From NCBI GenBank assembly GCA_003427395.1, contig BFEA01001072.1:74459-125480 (forward strand): DNA of 51,022 nucleotides, given 5' to 3'. Shown in pieces: positions 30,301 to 39,312 of this stretch. The notes beneath the pieces were generated by a model. That model was not told where the DNA came from. It ran no database searches and worked only from the letters and a program-made list of their open reading frames with translations. The position numbers and the translations under genes were made by a program. Origin of the DNA: Chara braunii (lineage: Eukaryota; Streptophyta; Charophyceae; Charales; Characeae). How positions within the stretch are numbered: position 1 is the stretch's first letter; each line of letters begins with the position of its first letter.

Positions 30301-33300
30301 TCTGCACTGTAGAACAGCAGAACAAATCCACGAGCTACGACATACCACGCATTTATACTTGTTACTCGGCGTGACCTGCCTCCAACTTGCCTCCTTGAAC
30401 GTCTGACAATTTCATATCTTTGAGAGTCAGTTTTGCTCATTGCCACTGTGTGCCTAGACCAGTCGGCCTTCAAAACTTCTCGAAAATCCATGAGCGTTTG
30501 TATTTATACAAGGTCTGTGGTTGTGGTTGACTACTGAGAAATCTTTGACTCTTTGAGTTCTATGCATGGATAAGGCTTGATTGTTGACAATGATAGAGGC
30601 TACTTGTGACTTTGGATGCATAAGGTGCCTCATCTTGAACCTTGACCTAATATCTATTCACCAAGGGACGTTTTTTTCTTTTTTCTTTTTCTTAAGAAAG
30701 CTACTTGCTGTAGAGGCTAGCTACCGGACATATGACAAGCCCGTCAGCACCTGAGCATTTGATCATCACGATGTATTGTCTAACCGGCCCCCTATGAGAC
30801 ACCCTCCCACCCTCACTCATCATTATGATCCCCGGAGCATCCCTACTCCCGAGTCCAACCTGAGTATACCCGGGGTCATCACATATGCCAGTGACCTATT
30901 GACCGAACAACGGTTGTAGGCATTAGGGCTAAGGAGGGTCTCATCTCCCTCCCCATCCCTGATGGAAGCACTATCGAATGAGCCACGTCGTACCTGGCAC
31001 TTCGAGCGCTAGGGTAAGCATGCTACTACTAGTCCCATAGGCGAACCCCAGTTACTCCTATATTTTCAGAGTCAGTTAGCTAAATTTTTGCACACTAGAA
31101 CTGCAACATGACCAAAGGTTACAACCCGTAGCGATCTCTGTATGGACTTTTTGATACTTGTCAGAGTCTGTAGGGCTAACCTCTCGGGGTCAGAAGAATC
31201 AACTGTTGACCCCATAACTTTGTTGGATCAATAGCTACGACCCTTAGACTTTGCACCTTTAGTTATACCCCGTGTCTATACTATGAAGGCGTCTGTGTAC
31301 AAAAGGTCTTTGATTGAGACGCTGGGGGTCATTCCGTAGGGGTCTGCGTACAAAAGGTTACTGATTATACTTTATTCTGTAGGATTGAGGGTCATTCTAA
31401 CAGACTTTGAAACTCAATGAACCTATCTCACATACCCAGTTGTAATTCATACTTCAAGTGAACGTTTCTGTGCCGGATATCAACCAAGGTGATTGCAAAT
31501 GTCACTCCCACGTGGTAACATATTTGAAAAAAATAAACTCACCTTCTTGAAAAAATAAAAAACCATGCGATTATTAGCAAACTGTACACCAGGGATCTTT
31601 ACAAGTAGGTGTCTTGAAAATTTCTCTGCAAAAACAATGAATGGAGAAGACAAGTGTGAAATGCACTCAATACATTATGTACTAAGTTCAAATCCAATGA
31701 AATGAAATTTTCCAAGGTTTCCCAACGATTGGTGCAGCAAACAAGAGATATAATGTTCAACTCATCATTTGCTCAAAATTCCTCGTTTACATTTAAATAA
31801 GTCAATTTGCACAAGGCACACAGACGTGAGCCTAGACATTCCCTGGAACTCGGTCCTTGCGGTCAGAAATACAAGCATTAGAAGTGTGCAATGGCTCATA
31901 GTCTGCGTTGCCCTCCAGGTTAACTGCTCGCTAAGTAAACACAGGAACCTGCAATGCAGAACCCAGCGAAATGACTTGTATGCTATGTGTGAGAGTGGGC
32001 AATATATGCTCCATGGGCCAACAAAACTGGGACAAGGTGGCGACTCGATAACATGCCCTCACAGATGTATCCCTCCCAAGAGGAGAACTTCAAGTTCCTA
32101 TGAGCTTTGACAACATTACTAAAATCTGGAATTGTATCAGTGCAGACTCTTTCAGAAGTTACAACCCTTGACACTTTGCATGATATGGAAAATAAGATGC
32201 AGGAATTTACCCATTTAGCAAGCATGGGAGCAACTCTTCTGGTTGTTGGAGGCGGAGTATTGGGCTTATTGATAGGCCGTAGATAGACAGATGGATAGAA
32301 ACCCGGACAAAGAGGCTTATTGATAGGCCGTTGAAGTGTATCAGTGCAACTTCTCTACATCTTGCCCCCCCCCCCAAAAAAAAACTGTGTTCCTTACCTC
32401 TTCGAGACGAATCAGTTTCTAGAATCCATGCCTCTTGCAGCCCATAAACTCCATCAAATTCACAAGTTAGCATCATACCAACAAGTGACAACAACGTTTC
32501 AAACATCTTGTTGCCATCTTTCTGACGATTGCGCTGCGTGTCAAACTCCAGGTCAAAATAGAGATGGCATCTGGTATCCTGCAGAAGACAGTTTTGCAAA
32601 GATTACACCAGACAAGTAAAGCTAAAAATCAGCAGAGAGTCCATAGTAGCACATTTGTAAGAATATCACTAATACAAAGTTGCAAATGGCGTAAATCCAG
32701 GGAAGAAGGCTCAGATAAAATCTAATGACCACATGTGCACTCACTGGAGGAATGAACTCGTAATAGCGTCTACTGTCCCTCTCCATCTTTATGTAGCTTG
32801 TGAGAAACTGCTCCAAAGGTGTCACAATGTATTCAAATGCCGACTTCCCCTTCTGCAATTCGTATGCCAAAATAATTGCACACAACGACTTATCCAAAGC
32901 CTTTTGATATTCAATTGCATCATCCGCCTTTCGAAACCTTCTCACACGATCTGGAATGTAGGCAGACACCTGTTCGATACACATAAAATATGGTATGCAT
33001 TAATCAGTCTTTTGAACTCTTTTCTTAACTCGTAAATGGCATGGAACATTTCGTGACACCATTTAGCAGAGATGGGAAATGACATGGAACTTAACGGACA
33101 AGGGTAAATCTCCCATGTGATTTCGTATAAAAAAAAACCTTTGTTCTTCGATACCTCTACACTTTTCTCCCACCCTACTCCATACCCTGAGATTGAGCCT
33201 TTTACTCCAGTTCCATAGCGAAGGCTTACTTCCTCCTACTCCTCCATAGGTAGGAAAGTCTCCTTCTACAACCTCCTTTTACTCCATTTTCATAGCGAAG

Positions 33301-35142
33301 GCTTACTTCCTCCGCCTGACTGGAGGGTAACATACCACTGAATATTATTCTTTACAAGTTGACCTCCTAGCCTTCACATAGGCTGTGGTACCACTCGCAC
33401 CACTGCCTGTCTTTGTACTANGCCACCTGCAAAGTCTCTCTGTCGACCTACTGGGCTATTGCTGACCGTGTTCAAGATGCTAACAAAACCTCGTCATGCA
33501 TTACCAGATTCTACTTATGTCCCTATTCGTCCTTGACTTTTCAAAATTCCAACTATACAGATCCCACGCGATATTTTTGTTCCCATGTCGGGATTTTTTT
33601 TTTCCCTTATGATGACGTCCTTGACTTTCCAGATTTCCAAAAGTCTTATCCTTGCAGTTTCTAATTTCTGATTTATCCCTCTTGTGAGAGAAAACACAAG
33701 GCATCACACACAGACTTACATACATGTACACACACAATGCACTCACACAGAACACGAAAATCTCAGCAAATCAGACCAGCAGAGCACAATAGACAGAGAA
33801 CAACCGATATCTCATACTGATCTTGTGTGAATCATTCTACAACACAAAATTTTGGAAACCACTAATCAGGGGATAAAATGGAGTTCCGTCTGAGGAGGGT
33901 GCCTAGCAAGTTTGGTTAGAAAGTTTTGGCTGGAAACCTAGCTCCTATGTTCCAGCTAGCTCGTATGTTAACTATACATGACAAAAATAACTGCATGCAG
34001 TCGAAATCAAGGAACGAGCTTAGGGTGTGTCGGGAGCAGGGGAAGGGGGGGGGGAGCGAAGGGGGCGCCAAGGTTCTTACACGCCCACCAATACACAAAG
34101 AAATACCAGAAGAGGAGGCCATATGTTTTGTTTCTTTTAGATTAATTAGTAGACTACTCGGAGCATGGGGAGGGAAGGGCGAAGGGGGCGCCGGGGTTCT
34201 TGCATGCCCAACAACACACAAAGAGATACCAGAATAGGAGGCCATAGGTTTTGTTTCTTTCAGATCAATTACTAGACTACCTGTGAGAGGTCATCTGTCC
34301 TATGTGATGTGTGCTTATTGTTGTCTGAATCTGCTCAGCAACCCAACTCAGTTTCCCTTCCCCCCGCCCCTCCAAACCCCCACACCAGCCCAACCCCCGC
34401 TCCCCCCCTCTAGTGCTATACAATATAGTTTCAAGTGCACCAAAACCTACAGATTTTCCTGAGTCTCCCTCAACTTGTTCCACAGCCTCAATAACAGCCG
34501 CATCATCCCAGAAATCATCATTGAAAGCACCTTTGAAACTGCTTCCCTGGATATCAAGTGTGATAATCACAACCAAGAAAGTCGTTGAGTGAGACAACCC
34601 TGTGAATGACAATATGTGTGTTAAAATGAAGCCTCAACTAAAAGTGCATGGCCTGAATCCAAGAAACGACTAATACCTCATATTTGCCAGAACCGCCAGG
34701 ACATTGTCAAACAAACACACTAGTCACCAGCCAGACATATCCCTTCTTAGGAAATAATAGAAAAACTCCTCTCATAAGTGTATCAACATGAGGGTTGGGC
34801 TGACAATGGACCTATTTTTTATGCCCACAATAGGAGGCCATATGTTTTGTTTCTTTCAGATCAATTACTCGACTACCTGTGAGAGGCCATCTGTCTTATG
34901 TGATGTGTGCTTATTGTTCTCTGAATCTGCTCAGCAACCCAACTCAGTTTCCCTTCCTCCCTCCCCTCCAACCCCCCCCACCAGCCCAGCCCCCGCTCCC
35001 CCCCTCTAGTGCTATACAATATAGTTTCAAGTGCACCGAAACCTACAGATTTTCCCGAGTCTCTCTCCGCTTGTTCCTCAACCTCAATAACAGCCGCATC
35101 ATCCCAGACATCATCATTAAAAGCACCTTTGAAACTGCTTCC
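21300..35142 (-). CDS. PRIMPOL: PrimPol-type primase-polymerase, split gene (core exons)
   Basis: Reconstructed from splice sites. Exons in transcription order: 35142-35047, 34546-34451, 32969-32745, 32578-32398, 31625-31543, 29466-29266, 28883-28752, 28265-28199, 25581-25474, 24876-24833, 22445-22392, 22027-21300. The product is an archaeo-eukaryotic primase (AEP) of the PrimPol/CCDC111 family, a nuclear/organellar enzyme that re-primes stalled replication forks. Evidence: motif I (CHLYFDLEFD), motif II (EKFSRHLLVKIPG), motif III (ESLFMDKNVYRSKQLMRL) and a UL52-type zinc finger (YCSYIGREH ... CHDKEC) in family order, on consecutive exons. Phases match at every inspected junction except between 25474 and 24876, where a small exon is probably missing. 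The 5' end and promoter are not identified; more phase-0 exons may lie upstream. Introns carry dispersed repeats. Confidence 0.85.
22028..22391. repeat. Intron with a 70-bp tandem duplication
   Basis: CCATCGCATTCTATG...GGGATCGTCA...TTATTCCTTATGCAGAA occurs at 22070 and again at 22140. The rest of this PrimPol intron has ambiguous bases (22241-22264). Confidence 0.75.
22392..22445 (-). CDS. PRIMPOL: PrimPol exon after the zinc finger
   Basis: 54 bp, acceptor ATCAG|GTACTT, donor AAAG|GTATTC, phase 1 to 1. It encodes GTSLKTDIPDDCFKTASK, matching the family's '..SD..PLP.' that follows the last zinc ligand. Confidence 0.8.
22446..24832. other. PrimPol intron, 2.4 kb: microsatellites and repeats
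   Basis: Contains (GA)n at about 22603-22665, an ATCA-type microsatellite at about 23283-23362, and a truncated copy of the 1-kb repeat family at 24105-24310. The tandem 'GTGCATAGAGTGAATGTCATCT.CACCGACAAT' occurs at about 22941 and 22989. No exon was recognised. Confidence 0.6.
24105..24310 (+). repeat. R1 family, truncated copy C
   Basis: GAGCCCTTACAGGGCCCTTA, TCAGACATACA, CCCCTAGCAAGCC, GCCCGCCGTAAGTGAAG, TATGTGGGTACTTAGAGAG and CACACCAGTTGGTT match the first 200 bp of the 47650 copy. Confidence 0.78.
24833..24876 (-). CDS. PRIMPOL: PrimPol exon: second half of the zinc finger
   Basis: 44 bp, acceptor TTGCAG|AGCAAG, donor AAAG|GTATGG. It encodes ARTSNFKCHDKECK, with the two cysteines of the family's 'KC.D..C' half. 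The entry phase does not match the previous exon (needs two bases, offered one), so a short exon encoding the expected beta strand between the halves is probably missing from this reconstruction. Confidence 0.72.
25474..25581 (-). CDS. PRIMPOL: PrimPol exon: first half of the UL52-type zinc finger
   Basis: 108 bp, acceptor AACAG|GTTCTA, donor AGTG|GTGAGT, phase 1 to 1. It encodes VTIYPGTWNIVFHLLGTRY followed by CSYIGREHSRNS. The C and H of YC..IGREH are the first two zinc ligands of the PrimPol finger, which is needed for primase activity in characterised members. Confidence 0.85.
25740..25990. repeat. Poly-C tract and (TA)n region
   Basis: A C run interrupted by one G at about 25752-25784 (G-quadruplex-capable on the minus strand), then about 170 bp of AT dinucleotides broken by a repeat-family start at 25883. 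It lies in a PrimPol intron. Confidence 0.85.
25883..26230 (+). repeat. Dispersed repeat family R4, copy 1
   Basis: Shares with other copies the order ATATCGTCACAAACAGAACT / GCCCGGTAA / ACGAGGGGCTGTGACA.ACTG / TTTCACC.ACTCATCAGGAGG / TTGTGGT.AAGCATCAA. This copy repeats the ACGAGGGGCTGTGACA block twice. Confidence 0.75.
26231..27644. other. PrimPol intron: G-rich simple sequence and microsatellites
   Basis: No gene. It holds purine-rich GGAGGA tracts (26400-26820), a T run and (GT)n at 26941-27027, and (GA)n at 27281-27325. A three-fold repeat around 'GCATAGCAACGACGG.CCGACTT' lies at about 27185, 27414 and 27491, and 'GATTGGGGGTAGGCAAGGGAT' occurs three times. Confidence 0.7.
27549..27624 (-). 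repeat. Dispersed repeat family R2, tail only
   Basis: On the minus strand it reads AACTATGTTATGCAAAAAAA ... TTTACCAAAT, the conserved A/T-rich tail of R2, without the GC-rich head. Confidence 0.6.
27661..27990 (+). repeat. Dispersed repeat family R4, copy 2
   Basis: Begins TAGTCAAACAGAGCTGCCCG and runs to CACAGCATGGCCG. From about 27725 it is closely related to 41244-41500. The plus frame MWLSINDCLTIDTLR ... PDGKLYRLSVHTRSQASK is open in both copies. Confidence 0.8.
28199..28265 (-). CDS. PRIMPOL: PrimPol exon, short
   Basis: 67 bp, acceptor TTGTAG|TCTTCT, donor CGAG|GTCAGC, phase 0 to 1. It encodes SSEQHPLDVGDLEKVFEHFG. The phase fits both neighbours. The donor is weaker than the others. 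Confidence 0.65.
28266..28751. other. PrimPol intron, no feature recognised
   Basis: AT-rich sequence without repeats that I can match elsewhere in the window and without an exon-like frame. Confidence 0.5.
28752..28883 (-). CDS. PRIMPOL: PrimPol exon downstream of motif III
   Basis: 132 bp, acceptor GTGCAG|ATTGAC behind a pyrimidine-rich tract, donor GCCGAG|GTAAAC, phase 0-0. It encodes IDNVTELRKIFITEFFCESG and a Ser/Ala-rich end. The hydrophobic stretch just upstream in the same frame is the intron's pyrimidine tract, not a membrane segment. Confidence 0.75.
29266..29466 (-). CDS. PRIMPOL: PrimPol exon: catalytic motif III (hD)
   Basis: 201 bp, acceptor ACCAG|GTCTGC, donor ACG|GTATGC, phase 0-0. 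It encodes YNDLYVATSKGESLFMDKNV followed by YRSKQLMRLPFSTKA, matching the family's 'hhD..VY..nr..Rl..s.K'; the D of FMD is the third catalytic carboxylate. Confidence 0.9.
29467..31542. other. PrimPol intron, 2.1 kb
   Basis: Contains a perfect palindrome at 29620-29635, a GCAGCA-rich stretch at about 29680-29830, and otherwise unique sequence. A minus-strand 93-codon ORF at 30210-30491 has no recognisable domain and is treated as chance. Confidence 0.55.
29620..29635. repeat. Perfect 16-bp palindrome
   Basis: GTCCGGGATCCCGGAC is its own reverse complement. A related TTGTCCGG...GGACAA inverted pair lies at about 29884-29900. Confidence 0.9.
31543..31625 (-). CDS. PRIMPOL: PrimPol exon: catalytic motif II (SxH)
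   Basis: 83 bp, acceptor TGCAG|AG, donor AAG|GTGAGT, phase 1 to 0. It encodes KFSRHLLVKIPGVQFANN, with S-R-H as the nucleotide-binding motif II. Too short for a long-ORF search; found by following the splice phase from motif I. Confidence 0.92.
32398..32578 (-). CDS. PRIMPOL: PrimPol exon: catalytic motif I (DxE)
   Basis: 181 bp, acceptor TGCAG|GATACC, donor AGAG|GTAAGG, phase 0 to 1. It encodes DTRCHLYFDLEFD, whose D-L-E supplies the metal-binding aspartate and glutamate of AEP motif I, then KDGNKMFETLLSLVGMML and ILETDSSRR. The last residues continue across the intron into E-KFSRHL, the family's 'LDSS..EKFSRHL'. Confidence 0.93.
32745..32969 (-). CDS. PRIMPOL: PrimPol exon: N-terminal AEP region
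   Basis: 225 bp, acceptor CAG|GTG, donor CCA|GTGAGT, phase 0-0. It encodes VSAYIPDRVRRFRKADDAIE ... LAYELQKGKSAFEYIVTPLE and ends SRRYYEFIPP, which corresponds to the family's 'F..E......Y.....FW..Y....hcYEvI.' block just before motif I. Confidence 0.87.
32970..34232. other. Intron upstream of the AEP exons
   Basis: No exon was recognised. A pair of similar blocks ('CATAGCGAAGGCTTACTTCCTCC') lies at about 33217 and 33292. The tandem 123-bp unit occupies the end. Confidence 0.5.
34029..34279. repeat. About 123-bp tandem duplication
   Basis: Two neighbouring units share 'GGGGGCGCC..GGTTCTT.CA.GCCCA', 'ACACAAAGA.ATACCAGAA' and 'GAGGCCATA.GTTTTGTTTCTTT', with 'AGAAGAGGAGGCC' at about 34108 and 'AGAATAGGAGGCC' at about 34231. 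They lie directly before the 596-bp duplication and share its first 50 bases. Confidence 0.75.
34451..34546 (-). CDS. Duplicated symmetric exon, copy 2 (Trp/acidic motif)
   Basis: 96 bp, acceptor TCCAG|GGAAGC, donor TCT|GTAGGT, phase 0-0. It encodes GSSFKGAFNDDFWDDAAVIE followed by AVEQVEGDSGKS. It is one unit of a 596-bp tandem duplication (34233-34828 and 34829-35424). Confidence 0.72.
35047..35142 (-). CDS. Duplicated symmetric exon, copy 1 (Trp/acidic motif)
   Basis: 96 bp with the same splice sites as copy 2, 596 bp away. It encodes GSSFKGAFNDDVWDDAAVIE followed by VEEQAERDSGKS. Both splice sites and the frame are kept, so both copies could be included in one mRNA, adding 32 residues each. 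Confidence 0.72.
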
Positions 35143-35711
35143 CTGGATATCAAGTGTGATCATCACAATCAAGAAAGTCGTTGAGTGAGACAACCCTGTG
35201 AATAACAACATGTGTGTTAAAATGAAGCCTCAACTAAAAGTGCATGGCCAGAGTCCATGAAACGACTAATACCTCATATTTGCGAGAACTGCCAGGACAT
35301 TGTCAAACAAACACACTAGTCACCCGCCACACATATCCCTTTTTAGGAAATAATAGAAAAACTCCTCTCATAATTGTATCAACATGAGGGTTGGGCTGAC
35401 AATGGACCCATTTTTTATGCCCATGGTCAAACAAAACTGTCCAAGAGTTTTCATTCTAACTATATTTCGGAGAGCTTGCACAGAAAGGCTAGACAGAAAA
35501 GAGCCGGAAGTGCAGGCAGACAAGAATGATGATTACTCGCAGCAGAGCTTTAAGATGTGCTCCACATCTTTCCTCACGTAGCCCGCCATATATCAGAGAG
35601 GATGAGAGAGAGAGAAAAAAAAAATTGATTAATGGAAAGATTTACATAATTGATTTCCACACCTTTCCTCTTTTGGACCTTCCCCGCACTTTAGCCCTCC
35701 CCAATTTTTTT

Positions 35712-35758
<47 letters not shown>

Positions 35759-36031
35759 AACAAACAGACACACACATGTGCACACGAAAAAAAAAAAACA
35801 AAAAAANNNNNNNNNNNNNNNNNNNNNNNNNNNNNNNNNNNNNNNNNNNNNNNNNNNNNNNNNNNNNNNNNNNNNNNNNNNNNNNNNNNNNNNNNNNNNN
35901 NNNNNNNNNNNNNNNNNNNNNNNNNNNNNNNNNNNNNNNNNNNNNNNNNNNNNNNNNNNNNNNNNNNNNNNNNNNNNNNNNNNNNNNNNNNNNNNNNNNN
36001 NNNNNNNNNNNNNNNNNNNNNNNNNNNNNNN

Positions 36032-36087
<56 letters not shown>
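35712..36087. repeat. (CT)n(CA)n, assembly gap, (CT)n
   Basis: CT then CA repeats at about 35712-35758, an A-rich stretch, Ns from 35807 to 36031, then (CT)n to 36087. Frames across the gap are artefacts. Confidence 0.97.
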
Positions 36088-36103
<16 letters not shown>

Positions 36104-36109
36104 CTCTTT

Positions 36110-36250
36110 CTCTCTGTGGCCCGGGTTCGAAGCTAGCCAGCGCTGGTGATATCCCAACTGTTTGGTGGTTGTAGCTGGCGTTAGAGCACCTGCACAATCT
36201 TGCGATACCAACTGCCCGATCGGTTAACCACTGAGGTAGACTGGGTCCAC
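36110..36250 (-). repeat. Possible tRNA-derived SINE
   Basis: On the minus strand TACCTCAGTGG (36228-36238) matches the Pol III A box (TRGCNNAGTGG) at 10 of 11 positions. GCTTCGAACCC (36123-36133) matches the B box (GGTTCGANTCC) at 9 of 11. The spacing of about 95 bp is longer than in a simple tRNA. The sequence runs into a GA/CA microsatellite tail, as many SINEs do. Confidence 0.4.
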
Positions 36251-36829
36251 GTACACATTTAAATAGAGCACATTCCCAATATGAGACGAGGACCCAGTGT
36301 ACATCAGTGGTTCGCTCATCAGTCAGATTGAGTTTGTATCTCAAGATCTGTGCATGGCTTCAAACCCCAGTCACAACCATCAGCCAGTCCGGACCTCACA
36401 AGTCCTACCTGGCTTAAACCCGAGCTTAAGCGACCAGTACCTTTCCCAGCTATTTTTTCAAAGGCGAGCTAGGTAATGTGCATTTTGCGCTGGCCTGAAA
36501 CGAAAGGCTGCCGTCGATAAATCGAATCGGTGGGCAGTCTTGATTTTCAGGCCGGTGCACAGTACCCGCGGTTAACATATGGGAAAGGTACTGCTGGTTT
36601 AAGTATATACATGGGTGGGTCGCTGGGTGAGTGAGCGGGTGCGAGCGTGCATGCGTGCGTGTGTGCGTGTGTGCGTGTGTGTTTATGGGAGGGTGGAGGG
36701 GTGGGGAGTGGGGAGTGGACATGCGCATGCATGCCTGTGTGCATGCGGGGGGCAGGCACGCGAAAAACAAAAATAAACTGCACACGGGACAAAACCCGAC
36801 AAATGGAACAAAAACAAAAATATTCAATT
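36251..36829. other. Intergenic or intronic, no gene seen
   Basis: Unique sequence with a G-rich TGCGTGTG/GGGAGTGG stretch (36610-36760) that yields spurious Cys/Val- and His-rich frames. Confidence 0.5.
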
Positions 36830-36917
36830 GTCGGTCGGGACATCCGCTAAAATTGGAACGATACAAGGAATAGCATGACCCCTGCGCAAGGCTGACACAC
36901 ACAAATGGAACAACGGT
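36830..36917 (+). pseudogene. U6: U6 snRNA retropseudogene
   Basis: Contains GGGACATCCGCTAAAATTGG and AACGATACA, then TAGCATGACCCCTGCGCAAG and GCTGACACACACAAATGG, colinear with plant U6. The ACAGAGA box is destroyed by a short deletion (GATACAAGGAATAGC). It ends in an A-rich tail, which suggests retroposition. Confidence 0.85.
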
Positions 36918-37854
36918 AAAAAAAAAAAACGAAAAAAAAAAATCAATTTGCAAAGAGACTGGCCGTATGAAAAATAGAAACGATGCACGGGGAGGAGAAA
37001 ACGATTGCAATTTTCGAAATTCCCCGCTTTCCCTTTTGGGAAACTTCACCTGCGAAATCCATACCTATTCCCTTTCCGTAAACTTTCAATGACACATTCT
37101 GTCAACCCTTCTAACACAAGTTATAGCACGACCCACATTCAATATGAACATTTTTTTTCCATGCATGGCTTCACACAGTCGACCCATTGGCCATTCACGC
37201 CGCCAGTTGTTGATAAAAGATAGTGTTTCGTGACAAATCTGGATCGCATGTTCCAACATCGGACAATGGCAAGACTTCCCCGACCACCAGTGTCGGGTCC
37301 CGCAGGTGATAGACTCACCCCCTCCAATCCCCACATTGTCCCGTCAACATCACTTCAGCCCGCTACCAACCGGACCCCCCCCCCCCTCCCTTCCCCCCAA
37401 CCCTGGACGTACTCTCAACTATATATACTCTTTGAGACAACTCCGCAGGTGACCGCAACACAGTTTCGAATTCGCAGGAAGCTTGGGCGAAGACCAATTC
37501 GAAACTGCAAGAAAAACAGTAAAGTATACATTCGACGGCCTGTTGGGTCAATAATTGGCAAAAACGGCAGGTGGCCTGGGCTAGTGGTACCGCTCTTTTT
37601 CCCGTGGCCTGGCGTGACCCGGGGGTCCCCGTCAACCACGGTTAATAAGGCCCTCAGGACTATCAGACCACAACAGCTTGCAATGCCATCAAAACAATTA
37701 AAAATTCGTTGTGCTGGCAGTTCAGTAAAGGTTGTTCCATGAGGTATTTTACGCGTTGGAAGAAACTAGCCCAGAAGTATTGACGGTTTACTAGCTTCCT
37801 TATTGAAAGATAAATTGTTTGTGCACCCACTTTCTGGTGAATAACAAAAAAGTC
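36918..37854. other. No gene recognised
   Basis: Mixed unique sequence. A C-run lies at 37375-37397. Short ORFs on both strands lack domains. Around 37570-37630 a GC-rich block (GTGGCCTGGCGTGACCCGG) resembles the head of family R2. Confidence 0.45.
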
Positions 37855-37863
37855 CAAAAAAAA

Positions 37864-37937
37864 AAAGAACTATGTTATGCAAAAGAATAAAACTGAGCAG
37901 TTTTTGCTCCAAGATCAAATCAAAATTCTTTACCAAA
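37864..37937 (+). repeat. Dispersed repeat family R2, tail only
   Basis: GAACTATGTTATGCAAAAGA ... AATTCTTTACCAAAT, the R2 tail in plus orientation. Confidence 0.6.
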
Positions 37938-37978
37938 TATGAATTAAAATAATATTATAATTTACATGTATATTAGTA

Positions 37979-38092
37979 TATATCGTCACAAACAGAACTG
38001 CCAGATAAACAGTAGGCAGAAAGAGAGAAGAGGACAACAAACGAGGGGATGTGACAAACTGTTTCGTAAGAGTTTCACCGACTCGTCTAGCG
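37979..38092 (+). repeat. Dispersed repeat family R4, copy 3 (short)
   Basis: ATATCGTCACAAACAGAACT, GCCAGATAAACAGTAGGCAG, ACGAGGGGATGTGACAAACT and GAGTTTCACCGACTC, in the order of the family; the rest is missing. Confidence 0.75.
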
Positions 38093-38184
38093 TGACCCGG
38101 GGTCACTTGCCCGGTCGAGCCACCGGGTCACCCAATTTTCCCGTACGGCACGGCCATGCAAGGACCAGTGAAGGTGGTAGCTGT

Positions 38185-39236
38185 GAGGATTGGGCCCTCA
38201 AGTAGGGGCCTTGCCATGATGTACATGTTTTGGGCTAAGGCCCCAGCAAGCCTCGTGCCCGCCCTAAGTGAAGGCGGGCTAGCAAATCAACAAGAGCCCT
38301 CTGTGCAACATTTCACGAAGTGGGGTCCATAAAGTTGCAGCATGCCAGTTGGTTGGAGTGCACCGAGTCTCGGATTTCAGCAAATGCTGAAAACCCAGGG
38401 CCTCTGAGTTAGTTAGGCCCTGGGCACTTGAACGTGAGGCCGACAATGCATGCTGGGTAGGGAGGCTGAAAATGCCAAAGGGAAATCGGCCCAGTGTCTG
38501 AACCTGGCCGCAGGCCTTGATGAAAGAAGCGCAACTGCATTGCCCCGGGCCTCAACTGTATCGGGCTGTTTCAGCGCTCTGAGGCCCAGACGCAGGCTGA
38601 AGGGAAGCCGCCCACACGCAGCACTGGCGTATAGGCAAGCAGGGCGAGTGGGCAGGGATCTTGGCCAATGCAGGCATTGCGGGCACGCTGCGCTAATGCA
38701 TGAGTGTTGCGTTAATGCAAAAGCTGCGATGCACTGGGACAAGCAGGTTAGCGCTAGGTGGTAGGGCGCTGCTTGCATGCAAGGCACTGGCGGCCATAGC
38801 CGGGCCGCATGAGGGTGCAGTGAGGGTGAAGGGCGAAGGTGGTCTTCGGAAGTGAAGGGCGCTGTGTGGGTAACAAGGGAGAGTGTGAGGAAGAGGACAC
38901 GTACCTGGTGGAGGTGGAGGTCGGCATTGGTGTTGACATCATCACTCGCTGGTAGTCAAGTTGTCTGGTTGCTTTCATAGCTGTAGTTGTAGGCTTAGTC
39001 TGTAGAGTAGATAGGGCGCCTGGCGCCATTCATAAGAGAGAGCTACATTGGGTTATGTTGTTGGTGTTGCCCTGTAGGGCATGGACATTAACTCACGATT
39101 CTTCTGTATCATTCTCAATTGGATGGTTACTCGGTTTCATTGTACTATCTGCTTTGCCTTTGACTACTTGGACTTCAGTGTGATTTTGCGTTCTGGATTT
39201 CTGTGCTTCGTCCATACTCATGTTCCTTGCATAGCA
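38185..39236 (+). repeat. 1-kb dispersed repeat family R1, copy A
   Basis: Starts around GGGCCCTCAAGTAGGGGCC; then GGCTAAGGCCCCAGCAAGC, TGCCCGCCCTAAGTGAAGGC, CAGTTGGTTGG, a GC-rich middle, ACACGTACCTGGTGGAGG, TTGGTGTTG and an ending CATACTCATGTTCCTTGCA. It is followed by an A-rich AAATAAAAAATAAAAATAAA tail (39237-39266). Colinear with 47650-48668. No coding frame is conserved between the copies, so it is non-autonomous. Confidence 0.82.
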
Positions 39237-39312
39237 AAAAAAATAAAAAATAAAAATAAAAAATAAATTTATTTTATAATTTTTTTTTAAATTTATTTTA
39301 TATTCTAAATTT

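Larger units (their letters stand above)
34233..35424. repeat. 596-bp tandem duplication containing an exon
   Basis: Units 34233-34828 and 34829-35424 are closely similar end to end (for example both carry ATCAACATGAGGGTTGGGCT near their right ends). Each holds the 96-bp exon, its donor, and a C-rich intron stretch. High similarity implies a recent event. Confidence 0.9.

Noticed and set aside
35642-36344. Open frames across the second gap
   Set aside because: Ns and CT/CA repeats only; no coding evidence.
36450-37049. 199-codon minus-strand ORF
   Set aside because: His/Thr/Ala-rich part comes from TGCGTGTG repeats; antisense to the U6 retropseudogene.
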